From assembly GCA_910574455.1 (NCBI GenBank), contig CAJSYZ010000005.1:4650001-4714000 (forward strand): a stretch of DNA of 64,000 nucleotides, given 5' to 3'. The position numbers and the translations under genes were made by a program. This document shows, in pieces, positions 18,774 to 29,687 of this stretch (position 1 is its first letter; the number at the start of each line of letters is the position of its first letter). A model generated the notes under the pieces. The model was not told the origin of the DNA. It was given only the letters and a program-made list of their open reading frames with translations, and did not search any database. This DNA is from Trichaptum fuscoviolaceum. Taxonomy: Eukaryota; Basidiomycota; Agaricomycetes; Hymenochaetales; Trichaptaceae.

Positions 18774-20023
18774 CCATAACCCTCCCAATAAATTAAAATT
18801 GACCTATCTTTCCGAAACTTGTATACCTTATATCAATTTGAAGTGCGCTCCGATCGCCGTGAAACTTCGCACAATGCAAGAGGTATATGTAGACAGCTAT
18901 TTAAAGCTTTACGAGTACGTGCACAGCGTATAGACATGCATATGAGAGACTGACAATATTTGCATGCACTCCGAAAATAGTTAGTGTGGTAGAGCTATAT
19001 ATAGCCCCCGCAAAGCTAATCTAAGCTCATATTATTGTTCCTCTTGTTGTTCTGTACCATTTCGACTATTTATACATGCTTTTACGTGCAGTAGACGTGC
19101 TGCAACAAAAATAACATTTAAATAAAAGAATAATCTGTAACAATACGTAAAATGCATATTTTGGCGCCGTAAGAGCCCGTTTCAGCTCGTCTAGTATGCA
19201 CCATTAAGCTCCCATTAAAATTTGCATTCTGGAGGTACCCTAATGTGGTGCAATGGGCCTCATATGTTCAGCAATAAAAATAGAATGTGTTTTGATGTTC
19301 CGCATATGTTCCCAGCTGGTATTACCATATTTAGCTACTCAAATCATGTTTGATATGCTTCTACTAATATAATCCGATTTTAGCATATTTTATCTGCTGC
19401 TGGTAAGCCCAGGGGAAGTCTGCATATATGCAGGTGCAAATGAATATAATTATCTATTTTATGATGATTTTTACCGCTTTAGGAAGGGCCCAGGAGGGCC
19501 CAGAGCACACTGGTACCCTAATATGGTCGCTCAGAAGCGTAGTTCCCACGCTAGGGCGAAGCGGCAGTGTCCAGGAATATTTTCTGATTTTTTGGTTATT
19601 TTCGTGCTATTTAAGAAGGCCTGTAGCACCTGCAAAGGTTAATTTGAGTTTATTCCCACGGCCTCCTCTAAAGCGGCACCAAGTGACCTGGAACCTGTCA
19701 GACCTCAGGGTCCAGGACCCTGATGTGCCTCATATCCCAAAACAGGCGGAAATTATGATTTTCTGATGTATTACAGCATTCTGTCAATCAGCAGTGCCTG
19801 AAAGCTATAATTAACTCAAAAAAGCGGTGGGTATACAAATGTATTAATCTATTATCCAGTGCTATATTCCCAATAGGTATTGCAGGCCTAGTATTTCCTA
19901 GGTATGCATCCACTACATCAGAGTGCAGCAACGCTGGCTCGCCCTATATAGGGCGGGGCAAGCATTTGCTGAGGCAAATGCAATAAATGTTTTACAGCAA
20001 TGCTGTACCTCATTCAATCAGCT
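18774..20023 (-). repeat. Foldback right arm (main part)
   Basis: Inverted copy of 10938-12193. The first 68 bases of this arm are at 12366-12433, split off by the gypsy-3 insertion. Confidence 0.9.
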
Positions 20024-20025
20024 AG

Positions 20026-20405
20026 CTGGCAGCAGTGACCTTGCGGGTTTCGTCTAGTCCCGGATGTTGTCCGAACAGGTAGAGCTTAATCTGGTGAATC
20101 CAGTTCTCCAGCTTGGCTCGTTCGCCTTCGAAGGTGTCGGGAAGCTTCATCTTGAGCCCTGCTCCACCCCCAGACGGGGAGGCGGGCTGACTCGCGATTT
20201 GGGCTTCTAACGCCCGGTTGGCGTGCTTGAGCTGGGCGACTGTGTTCTGGACCTGATTGTGTTCGTTGACTAGCTTGGAGTAGCGTTTTTCGAGGGTGTC
20301 AAGGCGATCAAGGATGGGCTGGAGTTTGTCTTCCTCCATCGAGGAGCTCGGGGACGGGAAAGCGAAGGTGTCTGCGAGTCCTCCCCATTCCTGGTGGGAC
20401 GACAT
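20026..20405 (-). pseudogene. Gypsy-2 Gag N-terminal part
   Basis: Starts at ATG (20405). About 125 residues: an acidic N-terminus, a coiled-coil-like heptad segment (roughly residues 25-70, LDTLEKRYSKL onward), then the start of the capsid (KMKLPDTFEG, LENWIHQIKLYLFG) ending at RKVTAAS where the foldback begins. It continues at 10,852 going down. Confidence 0.88.
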
Positions 20406-20481
20406 CGCGGGTCGGCGGTACGGGTGCGGGGGTAGAAGTAAAGAGCGTGAGGGTGTTGAGTCCGAGCGGCGGTGAGCCAGG

Positions 20482-20492
20482 ACTTTTGACCT
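20482..20492 (-). promoter_or_regulatory. Gypsy-2 self-priming primer-binding site
   Basis: On the minus strand AGGTCAAAAGT, 2 nt inside the LTR. Its 11-nt complement, ACTTTTGACCT, is in the LTR at 20800-20790. The spacing resembles gypsy-1 and gypsy-3. Confidence 0.75.
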
Positions 20493-20494
20493 AA

Positions 20495-21378
20495 TGTTAC
20501 GACCGTCGGGAATTGTAGCGGGAAACAGTTTCGGGAAACTGGAATTCGCGACAAGAACCCGCGTTCGGGAATCTGGATTCGCGACTGGGAACGAGCGTGG
20601 GAATTCAGGCGGGAAACGCGCGGGATTCTATCCAGGCGCGTCGCGGGATTCTCAAGGCCAGCTAGGACTCTTCACTGCTTTGAACGTCAAGTAAGCGGAT
20701 CCCTAAGGAAGCACTCCACAAGTAAGTATTGCGCAACTAACTACACAGGAGAAAAGAGAGAGATCGCACCTAAGGAAGCACTCCACAAGAGGTCAAAAGT
20801 GGGGTGCTCCTTACGATGCCTACAGCTATTTATCTACTTCGTAAAGACTGTATAAGTTAATCTACGCTAAGTGTCCTTGCGCAATGCGCACCTATCTACT
20901 ACAAACGATACATGCTACGACCGCACTGCTAGGCATGTCTATCCCGTCTCTCCAGATGGCTACGGCCTGTCCGTGGACGTCAGCGTCCGGTCCGGGGCCG
21001 CGACTAGCCAGACTAGGTATGCCAGACTGTTGCAGGTCGTCACCTTGAGGTACTAGCGGATTAATGAGCGTATGTTCATAAGTGAATGTACGTGTGCCGT
21101 GGCGGGTCGTCGTAAATGAGTGTGTGTATGCGTGCATGGTTGCCGGGACGGTGGTGCGGGATAAGTCACGTGAGCATGGGATCGTGCGATTCGGGAATGA
21201 GGTTTCGCGCGGGGAATCCAATGGCGGGATTCTCCCCGCGGGATTGTCTGCTCATGTCGGGATCCTTGGCGGGAAAGTGCGGGAAATGAGAAAAGGGGCC
21301 TGGGATCTCGACAATCTCCTCCGAAATCATTGGAACCGGAAGGCTCCTTGGACTTTTACGATAAGTTTTATGTTAACA
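20495..21378 (-). repeat. Gypsy-2 5' LTR, about 884 bp
   Basis: The inner end is fixed by ...CGTAACA next to the primer site. The outer end is placed at the TGTTAACA near 21371-21378 because it supplies the TG terminus; the second LTR is outside the window, so this boundary is tentative. Both ends hold many GGGAA/GGGAT repeats (20510-20640 and 21190-21290). Two copies of CCTAAGGAAGCACTCCACA lie near 20701 and 20769. Confidence 0.65.
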
Positions 21379-22261
21379 GATTCGCTGATATGCACATGCA
21401 TGAAACATTATACGAAGCCAGATAACTTGAATAGAGTTAAATCCTATTTCTAGGCGTTAGCATGCCTGTGAGTATGTTGGCATATATGACTATATAATTT
21501 GTACCTTGAGAGAGCACGGCAAGGGCATGTCAAATATGATTTCAATGATTAGTATTCAAGTTGTGATGAGGTCATGGCGGTGTACCCTCCAAAATCCGAA
21601 CTTGAAGTTATCCTTGACAAGGAGTCGGCGTTAGAAAACACTGGCAGTGGCACACCGAGTCCGACTCCGAGTCGGGTTGGCACAGTACCACTGGCAGTGG
21701 CACCATGACTAATTTGATTTGATGTATTATTCCATTATAGTGACCGCAGGCCCTTAAGTAGGGCCTATCGTGATGATGGCGCACTTAGAATACATTGTAA
21801 TTTAACACTACTGTAACTTGAATGTAATTGTAGAACTTGAAAGCGCAGAATAATTTTAACAAACAAGAAAAAGTGCAAAGGGTATGATCAGATTGAGATA
21901 TGCCGAATGACGGTATTGTGAGGCGAAGTGTTGCTTGAAAGACTCTCAGAGGGGAGTGCATACAGTTACAGGAATTGTTCAAGTGTTGATACAATATGTT
22001 GGTGATGGTTTTTATACAGTGCTCCGAGTCCGAGTCGATGGGGGGAACCGCTTTCGAGAATCCGAGAATCCGAGTCGGAGGCGTTCCGAGTGTATACTAT
22101 TAGTAAATAAACTGATAGTACTAGTCGTAGTAAAAAACGGGCCGAGCTTTCAAATTGCCGGCACTCCGAGTCAGGCTCAGGCTCACGCAATTCCGGAACT
22201 TGAACACAGTGCCCTTCCTTTGAGCGGGAGAGAGAGAAAAAGCGAGGAATAAGTAGAAAAA
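21379..22261. other. Intergenic, short dispersed motifs only
   Basis: No credible gene. Contains several ACTCCGAGTC-type motifs (about 21667, 22024, 22068, 22166), CACTGGCAGTGGCA (about 21639 and 21690) and AACTTGAA (about 21423, 21595, 21812, 21834, 22197). Confidence 0.5.
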
Positions 22262-22926
22262 GCCGGGTTCATTGAGTCGTGATGGCCGGGAACAGGTGGG
22301 GAAAGCGTTGTCCTTGATGTAGTGCAGGACTAGGTCATGCCTGGTACCCTTGCCCAGGGTTGATCTCAATGTGAAGGGTTTATTTTTGAGTGACGTTTGG
22401 AGTGCTCCGAGTCGGCGGGTGTCTGCGTACACACTGGCAATTGACACTGGCACGTGAAGAGATAATGGGAGACCGGATCCGGAACTTGGCAATTGAAACA
22501 GAGAGGAGAGTCAGTGCACAATATGCGGGCCAAGTGAGTATTGAGTGGTGTGTATCCCGTCCGGAGTTGTGTGATGATCACACACTCGTTCCGGCTCCGA
22601 TCCTTGCAGATTCTGCGAACTGCCCGAGACGGTGCAGTGAGGTCAACGGCGCGCAGTTTCTTCCCACTCTTCAACCTGATCCACTCCGTCTTCCAGCGCA
22701 AGGAGGATTGGAGTTTCCGGTCTGCAACATCGGGATGCTTCAGGCGTCCAACCTATCTCGAGTCGGAGAATTGTGCCGCAATTTCGGCTTTCGCGTCCAC
22801 TCAGGCTTGTTCGCCGTTCGCGGCCATGTCTTCGTGGCTCGGTACCCAGTGAATAGTGATTGCCAGAGTGGTTCTTTGCTCAGGCTGCCGAAGTCGCTGG
22901 ATTTCTGCCCAGAACGTTCTGAGTAA
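22262..22926 (-). pseudogene. LINE (non-LTR retrotransposon) 3' relic: RNase H and terminal zinc knuckle
   Basis: Reading the minus strand across frames: TFWAEIQRLRQ, then IHWVPSHEDMAANGEQA (the HWVPSH motif of LINE RNase H domains), then an AKAEIAA segment, then ITQLRTGYTPLNTHLARI and C-x2-C-x8-H-x4-C (CFNC...HYLFTC), the typical carboxy-terminal order of fungal LINEs, ending near HDLVLHYIKDN. TGA and TAG codons and frame changes interrupt it. The reverse transcriptase and endonuclease are absent, as expected for a 5'-truncated dead copy. Confidence 0.8.
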
Positions 22927-23615
22927 GTGCTGGCCCGGTTGTGCTTTGGGTGTGTGGATGACTTGAAGGCCAGGCGACTTTCCTTATATGTCTCACTGGC
23001 ACTGGCAGTGCTGTGGCGGCGTGTCTACCACGCAGACATACTACTACTCAGCCTACTAGTAGTAGCCTGGTCTGGGTACGTTACGAAAATAGCTAATACT
23101 AGTACCACAGCCACTCAGGCTGCAACTACTCTATAAAGTATGACTTGAAGAAGCTTCAATGCCAGGTCCTCGCCCTTTGCCCTCCTCGTCCTCGCTCATT
23201 CATCTGAAAAGTAGTATGTCCTTTCCTCCCGTGTCACTATCCTTCCCGCATTCAACTATTGTCTGCTCTCCCATTCCCCTTATTATTACTGACTGTCTCT
23301 TGCAGCTTTTATTCACAATACGATGAATCCGGGCAACCGAGACCGGATGAAGCGTCCGAGTCGTCCCGGCGGCTCACTGGCACAGCAAGTCAAGCTTGCC
23401 AGCCTGCCAAGTGGCAGCTCTTTGAATTTGGAAGTGAGTTATGTCTTGGCGTCTTATACTACAATTTCAAATTTGTTATCTCACATCCAACTTGGACTTG
23501 AAGTCATCGCCGGTGGGCCGGGCTCAGGTACTATGTACTGCTGTTTAATTGAAATTTTCACCATGCTGAATGTCACCGATCCCCCATTTACCTCAATTAG
23601 CCATTTAGAAGGCCA
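22927..23615. other. Region upstream of protease gene 1, possible 5' exons
   Basis: An ATG at 23323 opens a frame of about 100 codons (Arg/Pro-rich start) that might be a first exon of the downstream protease gene, but I cannot define splice sites with confidence. Otherwise CACTGGCA repeats and triplet-like ACTACT stretches. Confidence 0.3.
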
Positions 23616-25493
23616 GTGGCGACACTGAACTCCGAGTCGAGTTTTTATACCTGTCAGTATTATATCGGGATTCCGTCCAACCCTCCTCTAGTTGGCAGAT
23701 CAAACCATGATCGGCGGCGAAAAGAGGACCATCAACATCGGGGAAAAGAAAAGTTCTTGAACGTCCTCGACAACGACTGCCCTCTGATCGGGCAATAGCC
23801 CGTTTTGCTACCTATATTTGAAGACGCTTTTGATCGCTTTCACGTCAGGCATACCGTGACATGCATAGATATATGCAAGATTGGATATCATAAAGACGGG
23901 AAGGGGGAAGACGGGAGGTCAGATCCTGTTGTTGTGTGGATTGGAGTAATACCGTCCGAGTTGGAGGTGCTTATGCCCTCCGACTACGAGAGGCCTGTTG
24001 GTGATGTTTATTGTGAATGCGCCGACGCGATTAGAAGCTCCATTCGCAAGCGCTGGACATTCAAGTTATCAGGGCGGTTCAAGGTAGAATTTCGCGAGGC
24101 CATAGAATTTCGTCGTGTCGACACCGACGAACAAGCTGATCATGATGCAGACCCCCTGGTCTATATGGCTATAAACCAAATCCCACCTGAGACGTATGTC
24201 CCTGTACCTGATGTTGAACGACCGAATCCCGAACCTCAACCAAATGCTGCACCTCTCAGGGAAGTGGATGACGAAGTTTGGGGTCAGCTCGTCCTCATGC
24301 TGCCACCCGTTCCTGACCCCTCACAATCTGATCTGGGATCATTCATGCAACGGATGTTGCACAAGGTCCAGACCACTGTCTCACACGCTATATCGGTGCA
24401 ACCAGGCGTTGCTGTCAGCCCCCGAGGAAAGCAATCGTACGGAACTCTGGGACTTGTTGTGCAGATTCCAGTTCAGTCGGAAGGACAGGAAGCCAGGCTT
24501 CTATCGCACTTCATAACGTGTCGTCATGTATTGCTTCCAGACACCATCTCACATATCGACAATAGAGTCGAGAACGCCACCGCCTACAACTTGACACGCG
24601 TGCAAATTGCACCTACGTTCCACTACGATGTTGTTTACAAATCGTACCTGAGTTCGGTGGAGGAGGAACTTCTAGAGAAATTGTTCCGCCATGCACAGAC
24701 CCGGGTTGACCACGTACAGGCTATAGCAGACGCGCAACAAGTAATGAGCGAACTGAACAACTTCAAAACTCAGCTTCAGACATGGCATGTGGATACTAGT
24801 GACAACTCAAACACCCTGGTCATCGGCGCACTAGTCTATTCGCCTTCACCAAGGCGCGAGAACTACCTAAGCATGTACGACCGCGATATTGCTGTCGTCC
24901 AGCTGTGCCATACCGTAATGGCTAACACAGTGGTCCCATACTATAACGTTTTGAACTTCGGTATCTACGCGCAGGACAACACTATTTTGAACAGGATACG
25001 AACATTTTTCAATGAGCAACATGAGTTATATCCCGAAAATAACTCGTTGCCTATCAGGGCCGATATCATCCCGAGCGCTGAGATGAATGTTTCGATCCCA
25101 GTTATAAAAGCTGGTGCTTCCACCGGTGTGACAGTCGGCATGGCCAACCCTATGGAGGCAATCTCCTTCGTCCGCGTCAATGTGTGCTATTGCAACAACC
25201 GTCCCACATACATTTTCAAGTATGACCAACACCTGTACTGGACCGTGTATTCGCCGCTATCGGACGTCTTCTCGACAGCAGGTGATTCTGGAGCTGTCGT
25301 CGCTGACTTACGAGGACGGTGGGGAGGTCTCGTCGCATCTGGGGTCGGGATTGATGAAGATCGACTCGACATAACATATACAATCCCTGCTTTCGCAATC
25401 CTCGAGCAACTCTATAATGAGGCTGAATTCCCCAGAATTATAATACCTCAGGCTCAGGCTGACACTGACCCGGACTTGGACCCGCAGCCTTGA
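23616..25493 (+). pseudogene. Trypsin-like serine protease family gene 1, nonsense codon in N-terminal domain
   Basis: An N-terminal domain (VVVWIGVIPSELE, VEFREAI) of a type seen beside protease domains in basidiomycetes is followed by a chymotrypsin-fold domain. The visible catalytic set is His in TCRHVLLP (codon 24525), Asp in YDRDIAVVQL (about codon 24885) and Ser in AGDSGAVV (codon 25287). A conserved KAGASTGVTVG lies between Asp and Ser. An in-frame TAG (23796-23798) replaces the Trp codon found in the paralogue (GQWPV at about 27330), so the full-length frame is broken once; the 562 codons after it are open, beginning with TTG. It may be a young pseudogene, use a downstream start, or the stop may be in an unrecognised intron. 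Substrate and location are unknown. Confidence 0.7.
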
Positions 25494-26036
25494 AGTTGAC
25501 AGCGAGAGCAAGTCCGAATCGACGTTGCCTATCTATTTTTTCCCCTTCACTTGTCCATCTCTCCACTAGCATACTGGTTTTGTTGGTTTTATTGCGTGCC
25601 CTTACTTAGTAGTTGCAAATTGTGATACAAAAATATCATGATGTTCCAAAGCTGTTACAACTTCAATCTTGCAGATCAAACCTTGAAATGGGTAAAGTTC
25701 TAGTTCAAGTAGAGCTCCAATTGTTGAACGTAAAGTCAGATTGGGCATAGTGACTTATAACGTGAACTTGAAGGCATCTAAATCGTACTCAGCCTAAGTA
25801 GTATCACAGCCTCCTGAGTGATTGCTATCTTCGACCCGGAGTCGCAACTCCGAGTCGGAGTCACTGGACTCCGAGTCGTCACTGGCACTCCCAGGCACTC
25901 CCAGCCTCTGAGGCTCAGGCTGCCACTGAGTGCCGGCGTGGCAACTTGAACACTACTAATATAAGAGCGCCGCCAGTGTCTTCCACTGGCACTGGCACCC
26001 CCACCCTCTCAGGCTTCCCACTATCAGTTGGTAACA
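25494..26036. other. Intergenic between protease genes
   Basis: No gene seen. Dense in ACTCCGAGTCGG, CACTGGCA and AACTTGAAG motifs (25765-26000). Confidence 0.5.
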
Positions 26037-26594
26037 ATGTCGGATGTCGTGCAACTTGAATTTGACGTATGCCCTTCTTTCAAAGTTCATATATTGCTAT
26101 CCGTATTTACCTGTTGCTCTCAACTCGAAGGCAAAGATAGTACCACTCCGACGCGATGCCACTGGCAGTGACGGCGCACAGGCTGACTCCCACTCACTGG
26201 CAGGATGGCAGTCGGAAATTTCCAAACTAATATACAATGTGTGTTTTGTACTATGCCACAAGAATTGTTTGGTGGCCTCTTACTAAGTTATACTGACATT
26301 CTGCCTTTCGCTTCTGCTCAAGCTTTCCAACCTTACTCCTGACAAGAGAGACTTCATCCAACAATTGATGCAGCCAAACTTACCGACTAGTAGCAACAAC
26401 AATTCAAACGCCGAACTTGAAGTAAAATGTCTTGATATTTCTTTTAATCTGCCATGATGTTGATGTGTTCCCCCTTCTTACTTGTTTCAACACTGCCTGA
26501 CATCAAGATAACGTTTGTTTACGATGGCAAAAAAGTTAACAACCGAGTATGTCCTGTTCTCATTCTCCCTGTTCCATCTCTATCTCACTGGCAA

Positions 26595-27030
26595 GCAGGA
26601 TTCTGCCGATGCTGCGGTTGCCTCGCCAGTTCGCGAAACGCAATTGTCAAAGATTGATGACAGCGTAAACGTATGTCATGCTACTTTTGTTTGTTATCAT
26701 GCATAATGAATTCTCATCGTCTCATCTAAAGACGTCCAATGCGCCTCCAGTAGACAGTAAGCAGAAGTTGCCGCCACGAGTGACACAAGAGACGTCCTCG
26801 GGAGTGAAACAACTCAGCCTGAGTTCCGGTATCGCTACAAGCAAGGAAGACTCTCAGGCTACCGATACTGCGGTGGCCGCGCCAGTTCGCGAAACGCAAT
26901 TGTCAAAGATTGGTGACATCGTAGATGTATGTCGTGCTATGTCATTTGCTTTTTCCCCAGCCATGCTGATTTGTTACCGTTTCCCCTTCTGCCTCCATTA
27001 GACGTTCAATGGACCCCCAGTACATGGTGT
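26595..27030 (+). repeat. Tandem duplication of an exon-intron-exon segment in protease gene 2
   Basis: Two copies about 256 bp apart. Each reads ...PVRETQLSKI-[DG]-D... then a GTATGT donor (26671 and 26927), an intron ending AAG or TAG (26731 and 27001), then ACGT[CT]CAATG[CG][GA]CC. Exons are far better conserved than introns, which suggests both copies were coding for some time. Confidence 0.75.
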
Positions 27031-29194
27031 ATGGCCGGTACCTCTACCGCCGCCACTGGCAGTGACACAGAAGACAATCCCGGATACGACCCTTCTCACA
27101 GACAGTTCTAATATCATATCATTGGAAGCGAAAAAACCTGTGAAGACTCGGAGGATTTGGGATCTGAAGGATCATCTCAATTATTACTGGGGATGTCCGA
27201 CCAACGCTGTTCCTGTCGGGCGTAGTGGATTTTTTGTGGGACACCAGGGGAACATTCCGGGACCGCATAAGCGCGAGAAAGCGATGAAGCACATAAATGT
27301 CCTTGACAACAACTGCCCTCTGATCGGGCAATGGCCCGTTTTGCTACCTATATTTGAAGACGCTTTTGATTGCTTTCACGTCAGGCATACCGTGACATGC
27401 ATAGATATATGCAAGATTGGATATCATAAAGACGGGAAGGGGGAAGACGGGAGGTCAGATCCTGTTGTCGTGTGGATTGGAGTAATACCGTCCGAGTTGG
27501 AGGTGCTTATGCCCTCCGACTACGAGAGGCCTGTTGGTGATGTTTATTGTGAATGCGCCAACGCGATTAGAAGCTCCATTCGCAAGCGCTGGACATTATC
27601 AGGGCGGTTCGAGGTAGAATTTCGCGAGGCCATTCCTCAGTCCTGTCCCGCAAGTGGAGTGGTACCAACCCCTAATCCCCTGGACGACGGAAAACCTCTC
27701 GAACACGAACAACTACCTGGCCCCGTACCAGCACCTGGACAATCACATGTAGTCGATGGCCTTGCTGCTCCCGCGTCTGGGTTCGGAAGTCTCGGCCAAG
27801 AAACCAAGGACCCGACAGAGAACGTTTCCTTACCTTGTTTTCGACCACTGGCACCTGATACCATAATTCCGGACAGCACGGCTCTTGACCTTCCGCCTGA
27901 TAAAATTTTGGCCGGAGACTTCAGTGAACCCAGATCTCCTGAATCTATAATTAAGTCTCTAGAGGCATACACTTCAACCCTTCGAGGAACAAGCATAGGA
28001 GTTAGTGGTCAGGACACTTTCAGTACATGGGGTCCCATCATCAAATTTCAGGGGTTGGATAAACTGTTCAGTTTGATTAACGGACATGCTATATTTTCCG
28101 CCTCTAGTGAAACTACCATCAATGAACTAGTGGACGCCGTTGAAAACCCAGCTGACGAGGACCAGCGTGTATCAGACGTCGAGGACAAGCGTGAACTATA
28201 TCTAGTCCATATTCTACCTGATGCCTACTGTTCCTTTATCGACAACGAATTCTGTCGAGCGTTAAATGAGCTTGGAAGACAAAGGCAGAGATGCAAAGAA
28301 CGACTTGACAAACTGGAATTGATCTCGAAGGATTTACAAGCAGATGGTAGCGGAAGCATCGCAGTCCCAAGCGCTAAGTATGCTCCTTATGGTGGAATGA
28401 CAATCAACATTTCCCAAGAAATCGAAATAGCCTCTGCGCTCTCCAAATCTACCACTAAAGCAATGGGGGACTATCACGAAATCCATCGGAAGGTTTACGA
28501 AAATTTCAACCTACTCGAACCTAATGGGACTCGCGCTGGGACCATTGGCTATGTTGGCTATTCGCATTCAGGCTCGCAGACCTGTGCCGAGATTGGGCAT
28601 GAATTCGGTTTCAATTCTGAGTTTGCCCTTGTGCAGCTGTTCAACAAGAAAGTCAACGAAACGAACTTTCAGTGTAACGTCATTCACTTCGGGCAGCATC
28701 CTGAGACCAATGTCGTGCGTATTCGGTCGGCCTATAGAAAAGCAAAGGTTCCGTACCCTACGAATGGACGTCTCGAGATCAAGTCAGGGTATATCGAAAG
28801 GTCGGATCAATTCAATCATGAGATTGCGGTGTTAAAGGCTGGTGCTACCACTGGTGTAACAGTTGGATATGCGAACCTAGAGCATGACACGGGTGCAGGT
28901 CATCCGTGGGTACCTGCAGGTACCTGCGCTCAAATACCTGCGGTTCCAGGTGCACCTGTGCGCAGGTACCTGGTTCCCACGGTTACCTGCAGATCCAGGT
29001 TTGGATTTTTTGGGCCCAGGTACCTGACCGGGTACCTGCAGGTACCCGGTCAATCACGTGCGCTCACCTTGAGCGCGACGAACGCAACAATGTACCACTA
29101 CTTTCACCTACATTCTACTCGACATGGGCACTCCAGAGCTCTCTCGAAGCTCCCTATGGAAGTTATACTTAATCCTTTGGCCCCGCTGACTACA

Positions 29195-29650
29195 ACGACA
29201 ACCTCGAGCCCGATGACCGCCTCCGCGCCAACTGCGCGCTGGTCTGCGACGCATCTGCGCTCGGACAGCGCCTGCAAGTCCTCTTCGCCTCGAAGCCGCC
29301 TACTACGACGACAACGTGCGCCATGACCGCCTCCTCACCAACTGCGCGCTTGTCAGCGCCCTCCCGCCCGCCGCGCTCTCTTCGCGAGACCGCGAGACCA
29401 CAGCCGCTTGTCGCCCTCGACATGCTGCTGCTCGTCCGGCAACCGCAACACCCACCGTCGTCTGGACTCATGAAGCCGTGCCGCAAGCGGTACGCGTCGT
29501 CAGCCAACTTCCACCGTCGTAACCCCCTATTATACTTGATCCCCTAGGCCCTGCGAACTTCGATAACGACCTCGAGCCCGATGACCGCCTCCTCGCCAAG
29601 TTTGCGACGCGTCTGCGCGCAGAAACCGCCTGCAAGTCTTTCGCCCGCGC
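29195..29650 (+). pseudogene. Threefold repeated cargo fragment, F-box-like protein N-terminus
   Basis: Three direct copies of a segment encoding roughly DNLEPDDRLLANCALV (about 29205, 29313 and 29562). The LANCALVC pattern resembles the start of the F-box/LRR-type proteins that abound in Agaricomycetes. Frame changes separate the copies. Identity as F-box is tentative. Confidence 0.4.
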
Positions 29651-29687
29651 AGTGGACCGCGCACCTTCGCACACGTCTTCACGCCAT

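Larger units (their letters stand above)
10853..20020. mobile_element. Foldback (giant palindrome) element carrying nested gypsy-3
   Basis: Without gypsy-3 this is a palindrome of about 2.8 kb: left arm 10938-12257, loop 12258-12365 (108 bp), right arm 12366-12433 plus 18774-20023. Arms are about 1.32 kb with only a few mismatches noticed (for example the bases near 11300/19660 and 11170/19795). It lies in gypsy-2 gag; flanks share CAGCTAG (10846-10852 and 20019-20025), a candidate target duplication although it overlaps the terminus. No transposase is visible, so it would be non-autonomous. The only open frame (112 codons from ATG, present once per arm at 11195-11533 and 19428-19766) resembles nothing I know. 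Confidence 0.85.
9671..21378 (-). mobile_element. Gypsy-2: older Ty3/gypsy element split by two insertions
   Basis: Right part (20,026-21,378): 5' LTR, primer site and gag N-terminus. Left part (9,671-10,852): gag C-terminus with zinc knuckle, frameshift site and protease start. The parts are separated by the foldback element that itself carries gypsy-3. The protease is cut at 9,671 by gypsy-1, and the rest of pol must lie left of the window. Gag and primer-site similarity to gypsy-3 (AGGTCAAAAGT versus AGGCCAAAAGT) places both in one lineage. Confidence 0.88.

Noticed and set aside
10846..20025. Clean hAT-like 8-bp target duplication for the foldback element
   Set aside because: Only 7 bases (CAGCTAG) match, and they overlap a palindromic AGCT at the terminus, so the duplication length cannot be fixed and no superfamily can be assigned.
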